From: Propionibacteriaceae bacterium
Lineage (GTDB): Bacteria > Actinomycetota > Actinomycetes > Propionibacteriales > Propionibacteriaceae
NCBI GenBank assembly: GCA_024636075.1
Contig: JAGXHS010000158.1
Location: 1-16,834 of the forward strand
Length of the DNA stretch: 16,834 nucleotides
Direction of reading: 5' to 3'
The notes below the pieces were generated by a model. It was not told where the DNA came from. It searched no databases and was given only the letters and a program-made list of their open reading frames with translations. Positions 14,052 through 16,834 of the stretch are shown here, piece by piece (position 1 is the first letter of the stretch; the number at the start of each line of letters is the position of its first letter). A program made the position numbers and the translations under genes.

Positions 14052-14067
14052 GGCCGTTCCCCCGGCC
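14052..14067. terminator. Weak hairpin in the convergent ACT/fhs spacer
   Basis: GGCCG (14052-14056) and CGGCC (14063-14067) form a 5-pair hairpin between the two convergent stops. There is no T-run on either side, so its role as a shared terminator is only possible by position. Confidence 0.25.
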
Positions 14068-14086
14068 GGCACCCCATGTCCGTGTG

Positions 14087-15817
14087 TCAGGACAGGCCGA
14101 CGATGTTTCCGTCCCCATCAATGTCAATGCGCTCTGCGGCCGGACTCTTGCCGAGGCCGGGCATGGTGCGCATGTCACCACAGATGGCGTACACGTAGCC
14201 GGCGCCCGCTGCCAGCCGCACTTCGCGCACCGGCATCGTCCAGCCAGTCGGAGCACCCTTCAGCTTCGGGTCCGACGAGATGGACAAGTGGGTCTTGGCG
14301 ATCACGACCGGCAGATCGCCGAAGCCCAGTTTCTCGAATCGCTCCAGTTCGCGGGCGGCCGACGGCGACAGCTCGATCACGTCGGCGGCATACACCTCGC
14401 GGGCCACGGCGGTCAGCTTGCCGATCAGCGACTCGTCCCACTCGTAGCTGAACCGCTGACGACGCGGTTCGCCGCACGCAGCGACCACCTCCCGCGCCAG
14501 CTCGGCGGCGCCCTCTCCGCCATCCACGACGTGAGTGGAGCGCGCCCATCGCGCCCCGGCCTCTTCGGAGATCTGCGCGATGGCATCCAGCTCGGAGTCG
14601 TGGTCGGTGGGGAAGACGTTGATCGCCACCACCGGTGACACTCCGAAGGAGCGGACGATGTCGATGTGCTTGAGCATGTTGGCAGCTCCGGCGCGCACGT
14701 CGTCGGGGTTCTCGGCCAGCATTTCAGCGGGCAAGGGCCGCCCCGCCAGCACCCGGTGCCGGCCGGAATGCAGCTTCAAGGCCCGCACAGTGGTCACCAC
14801 CACCGCAGCGTCCGGTTTGAGGCCCGAGATCCTGCACTTGATGTTGAAGAACCGTTCGGCTCCCATGTCGGATCCGAATCCAGCCTCGGTGATGAGGTAG
14901 TCGGAGGTCTTGATGCCGACCATGTCAGCGACCACGGAAGAGTTGCCGGTGGCGATGTTGCCGAACGGGCCCGCATGCACCAGTACCGGGGTGTGCTCGG
15001 TGGTTTGCAGCAGGTTCGGTTTCAGGGCATCCTTCATGATCACTGCCATCGCGCCGGCAGCCTTGATGTCGTCGGCCGTGACCGGATCTCCCTGGCGGTT
15101 GTAGCCGACCACAATGCGTCCCAGCCGGGCGCGCATGTCAGCCAATGAGGTGGCCAACGCGAGGATGACCCCCACTTCACTGGCGGCGGTGATGTCGAAC
15201 CCGCTCTGTCGGGGAATCCCGTCCTGCTTCTCACCGAGCCCGACGATCACATTGCGCAGGACACGGTCATTGACGTCGACAACCCGCCGCCAGCTGATCG
15301 CGTGTGGGTTCAGGTCGAGCACATTTCCCTGTTGCAGATGGTTGTCCACCATCGCCGCGAGCAGATTGTGGGCGGCGGTGATCGCGTGGAAGTCTCCGGT
15401 CAGATGCAGATTCATCGTCTCCATCGGCAGCACCTGCGAGTAGCCTGCTCCGGCAGCGCCACCCTTCACCCCGAAGGTCGGACCCATTGAAGGTTGACGG
15501 AGAGTGAGCATGGTGCGGTGACCGAGCATTGCCAATCCCTGCGCCAGGCCAACTGCTGTGGTCGTCTTGCCCTCACCCAGCGGCGTGGGTGTGACAGCTG
15601 TGATCACGATGTACTTGGCGTCCGGTCGGTCAGCCATGGTCCCGATCGCTGACAGATCCACTTTGCCGACGTGCCGACCGTAGAGCTCCACGGCGTCCGC
15701 CGGGATCCCGGCACGCTCAGCAATCTCCGAGATCGGATACAGCTGTGCAGCACGGGCGATCTCCAAGTCGGAGGGAATGGACCGGCTGCCGAAAATTCTC
15801 TCGCTCACAGGGACCAT
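14087..15817 (-). CDS. fhs: Formate-tetrahydrofolate ligase
   Basis: A 576-residue enzyme that uses ATP to join formate to tetrahydrofolate, giving 10-formyl-THF for purine and formyl-Met-tRNA synthesis. The ATP loop is TPTPLGEGKTT (76-86); the family blocks RQPSMGPTFGVKGGAAGAGY, MNLHLTGDFHAI, VLVHAGPFGNIATGNSS and, near the end, GDMRTMPGLGKSPAAERID are all present. Length is close to the usual 555-560 with a slightly longer N-terminus. The start is uncertain: ATG at 15829 or 15817 or GTG at 15808 are all in frame, none with a strong ribosome site; I chose 15817. It lies immediately after the CCG-domain oxidoreductase gene, whose annotated frame overlaps it by 13 bases, so both are probably co-transcribed. 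Confidence 0.96.
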   Translation of the reverse strand: MVPVSERIFGSRSIPSDLEIARAAQLYPISEIAERAGIPADAVELYGRHVGKVDLSAIGTMADRPDAKYIVITAVTPTPLGEGKTTTAVGLAQGLAMLGHRTMLTLRQPSMGPTFGVKGGAAGAGYSQVLPMETMNLHLTGDFHAITAAHNLLAAMVDNHLQQGNVLDLNPHAISWRRVVDVNDRVLRNVIVGLGEKQDGIPRQSGFDITAASEVGVILALATSLADMRARLGRIVVGYNRQGDPVTADDIKAAGAMAVIMKDALKPNLLQTTEHTPVLVHAGPFGNIATGNSSVVADMVGIKTSDYLITEAGFGSDMGAERFFNIKCRISGLKPDAAVVVTTVRALKLHSGRHRVLAGRPLPAEMLAENPDDVRAGAANMLKHIDIVRSFGVSPVVAINVFPTDHDSELDAIAQISEEAGARWARSTHVVDGGEGAAELAREVVAACGEPRRQRFSYEWDESLIGKLTAVAREVYAADVIELSPSAARELERFEKLGFGDLPVVIAKTHLSISSDPKLKGAPTGWTMPVREVRLAAGAGYVYAICGDMRTMPGLGKSPAAERIDIDGDGNIVGLS

Positions 15818-16834
15818 CCAACACCACATCTCTCAGTGGAGATCACGAACCGGTGAGCTCCGCCAGCAGTTCCGACATGTCGATAAGTGTGGCCGGTGGC
15901 TCGGCTCATGCCTAGTTCGCAGGTGCGGTTGCTGGAAAGATACGCGTCGTAGCTGCTTCCGGTGACATCAGCCGCTTCAGCTCTGGTCGCCGAGGCGGTC
16001 AGTTCCGGATGCAACATTCCCCGGTCACCAGCGAACCCGCAACACCCGGCGGAGACTGGCACCACAGCTTCCTCTGCGCAGGCCTCGGCCAGTCGCTGCA
16101 ACGCCGCCACATTGCCTTCGTGACGATCGGTGCAGGTGGGGTGCAGCACCACCGAGGCCAGCTTGTGAGCCACCGGCAGTCTGTCCAGCAGATTCTCCGC
16201 GACGAATCGGGTGGAGTCCAGCACCTGGACGGCCTCAAAGCGTTCCGCCAGTGCGTCCTCACCGGCTTGGCGGAGATACCCACCGATCTCGTGCAGTCCG
16301 TGGCTGCAGGAACTGGCGTCACTGACCACTGGCAGCCGTCCCTCCTCGGTGGAGGCCAGCACTGCGGTGGCGGTGCGGCGCGCCATTTCGTTGCGGCCGT
16401 TCACCAGGCCCTTGGAACTCCACACAGTGGTGCAGCACAGTCCCTCGACCCGATCCACGATGCGCACACTGGCACCTGCCGCCTGGCACAGCCGGAGGAA
16501 GCTGCCTCCGGCACCCGGAGCGTCGGGATCGGCAGCACTGAAGATCTCCGAAAGGCAGGATGGGAAGAAGACGACCTCGTCCTCGCCCTGCGCCAGGACT
16601 GCAGGCGCGGTGCGCAGCTTCTTGCGGGCTTCACCAGCGGACGGCAGATCCTTGCCGACCAGCGGAATGAGGTCTGTGGGCAACGGCAGCCGGGCTGCCC
16701 TGGTGAGACCTCGCAGCAGCCCGTTGGGGACGTGATCGGCCACGTGCATGCCGACGCGCAGTCCGTCCAACACCGGCCCCCACTGCTTGGCCAGCGTCTC
16801 TCCCACCTTCTGCGCAGTGGGCGACCAGCGCTCG
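15805..16834 (-). CDS. CCG-domain (Fe-S) oxidoreductase, C-terminal part; D-lactate dehydrogenase-like; partial
   Basis: The frame is open to the right edge (no stop up to 16834), so only the C-terminal 343 residues are seen. It holds two cysteine-rich CCG domains: the first with FFPSC and GLCCTTVW, ending in SDASSCSHG; the second with HPTC and GCCGFAGDRGMLHPELTASA. This sequence, and SSNRTCELGMSRATG near the end, is typical of the C-terminal half of FAD-linked D-lactate dehydrogenases with a fused Fe-S module; a separate GlcF/LutA/GlpC-type subunit is the alternative, because the FAD domain would lie outside the window. These proteins pass electrons from a 2-hydroxy acid to the quinone pool at the membrane. 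After YRHV the reading departs from the family and runs 23 residues into the fhs start; another frame continues as expected (see findings). Confidence 0.88.
   Translation of the reverse strand, partial: ERWSPTAQKVGETLAKQWGPVLDGLRVGMHVADHVPNGLLRGLTRAARLPLPTDLIPLVGKDLPSAGEARKKLRTAPAVLAQGEDEVVFFPSCLSEIFSAADPDAPGAGGSFLRLCQAAGASVRIVDRVEGLCCTTVWSSKGLVNGRNEMARRTATAVLASTEEGRLPVVSDASSCSHGLHEIGGYLRQAGEDALAERFEAVQVLDSTRFVAENLLDRLPVAHKLASVVLHPTCTDRHEGNVAALQRLAEACAEEAVVPVSAGCCGFAGDRGMLHPELTASATRAEAADVTGSSYDAYLSSNRTCELGMSRATGHTYRHVGTAGGAHRFVISTERCGVGWSL

Noticed and set aside
1..16834. CRISPR array, insertion sequence, prophage or integrase signature
   Set aside because: No regularly spaced direct repeats, transposase-like or integrase-like reading frames, or terminal inverted repeats were seen; gene content is mostly conserved chromosomal.

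Overview
The window is high-GC DNA with densely packed genes, SD-led and leaderless starts, an RpfB-type resuscitation factor, an S13-S11-S4-alpha-L17 cluster headed by infA-rpmJ, and an Fe/Mn superoxide dismutase closely resembling the propionibacterial enzyme. I infer an actinobacterium, most likely of the Propionibacteriaceae. No tRNA, rRNA, CRISPR array, insertion sequence or phage gene was seen.

Layout, left to right. (1) 1-1984, minus: an ABC-2 type exporter pair (permease running off the left edge, and its ATPase). (2) 2189-4151, plus: a superoxide dismutase gene with its own terminator, then a secreted RpfB-like muralytic resuscitation factor followed by a strong intrinsic terminator. 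(3) 8805-4224, minus: five tightly packed genes that look like one operon: lipoprotein substrate-binding protein, permease and ATPase of a TrpXYZ-like importer, a GT4 glycosyltransferase, and a translationally coupled, probably secreted transglutaminase/NAT-fold protein that appears to lack the catalytic cysteine. (4) 12922-9016, minus: infA, rpmJ, rpsM, rpsK, rpsD, rpoA, rplQ, with a good sigma-A-like promoter upstream of infA, a strong hairpin terminator after rplQ, and two notably structured spacers (rpmJ-rpsM and rpsD-rpoA). The rpsD-rpoA spacer holds a perfect hairpin plus T-run, so it looks like an internal attenuator. (5) 13078-14027: a divergent pair, a DUF1707-like membrane protein and a double-ACT protein, both apparently read from leaderless transcripts. 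(6) 16834-14087, minus: the C-terminal part of a CCG-domain iron-sulfur oxidoreductase (D-lactate dehydrogenase-like, truncated by the right edge, with a probable C-terminal frameshift), then formate-tetrahydrofolate ligase.

Most of the window is housekeeping. I found no clear new defence or mobile system. The most unusual items are the terminator-like structure between S4 and RNA polymerase alpha, the importer-glycosyltransferase-pseudo-transglutaminase operon, the nested inverted repeat in front of that operon, and the frameshift-like end of the CCG protein. All functional calls rest on reading motifs by eye; no database search was possible.
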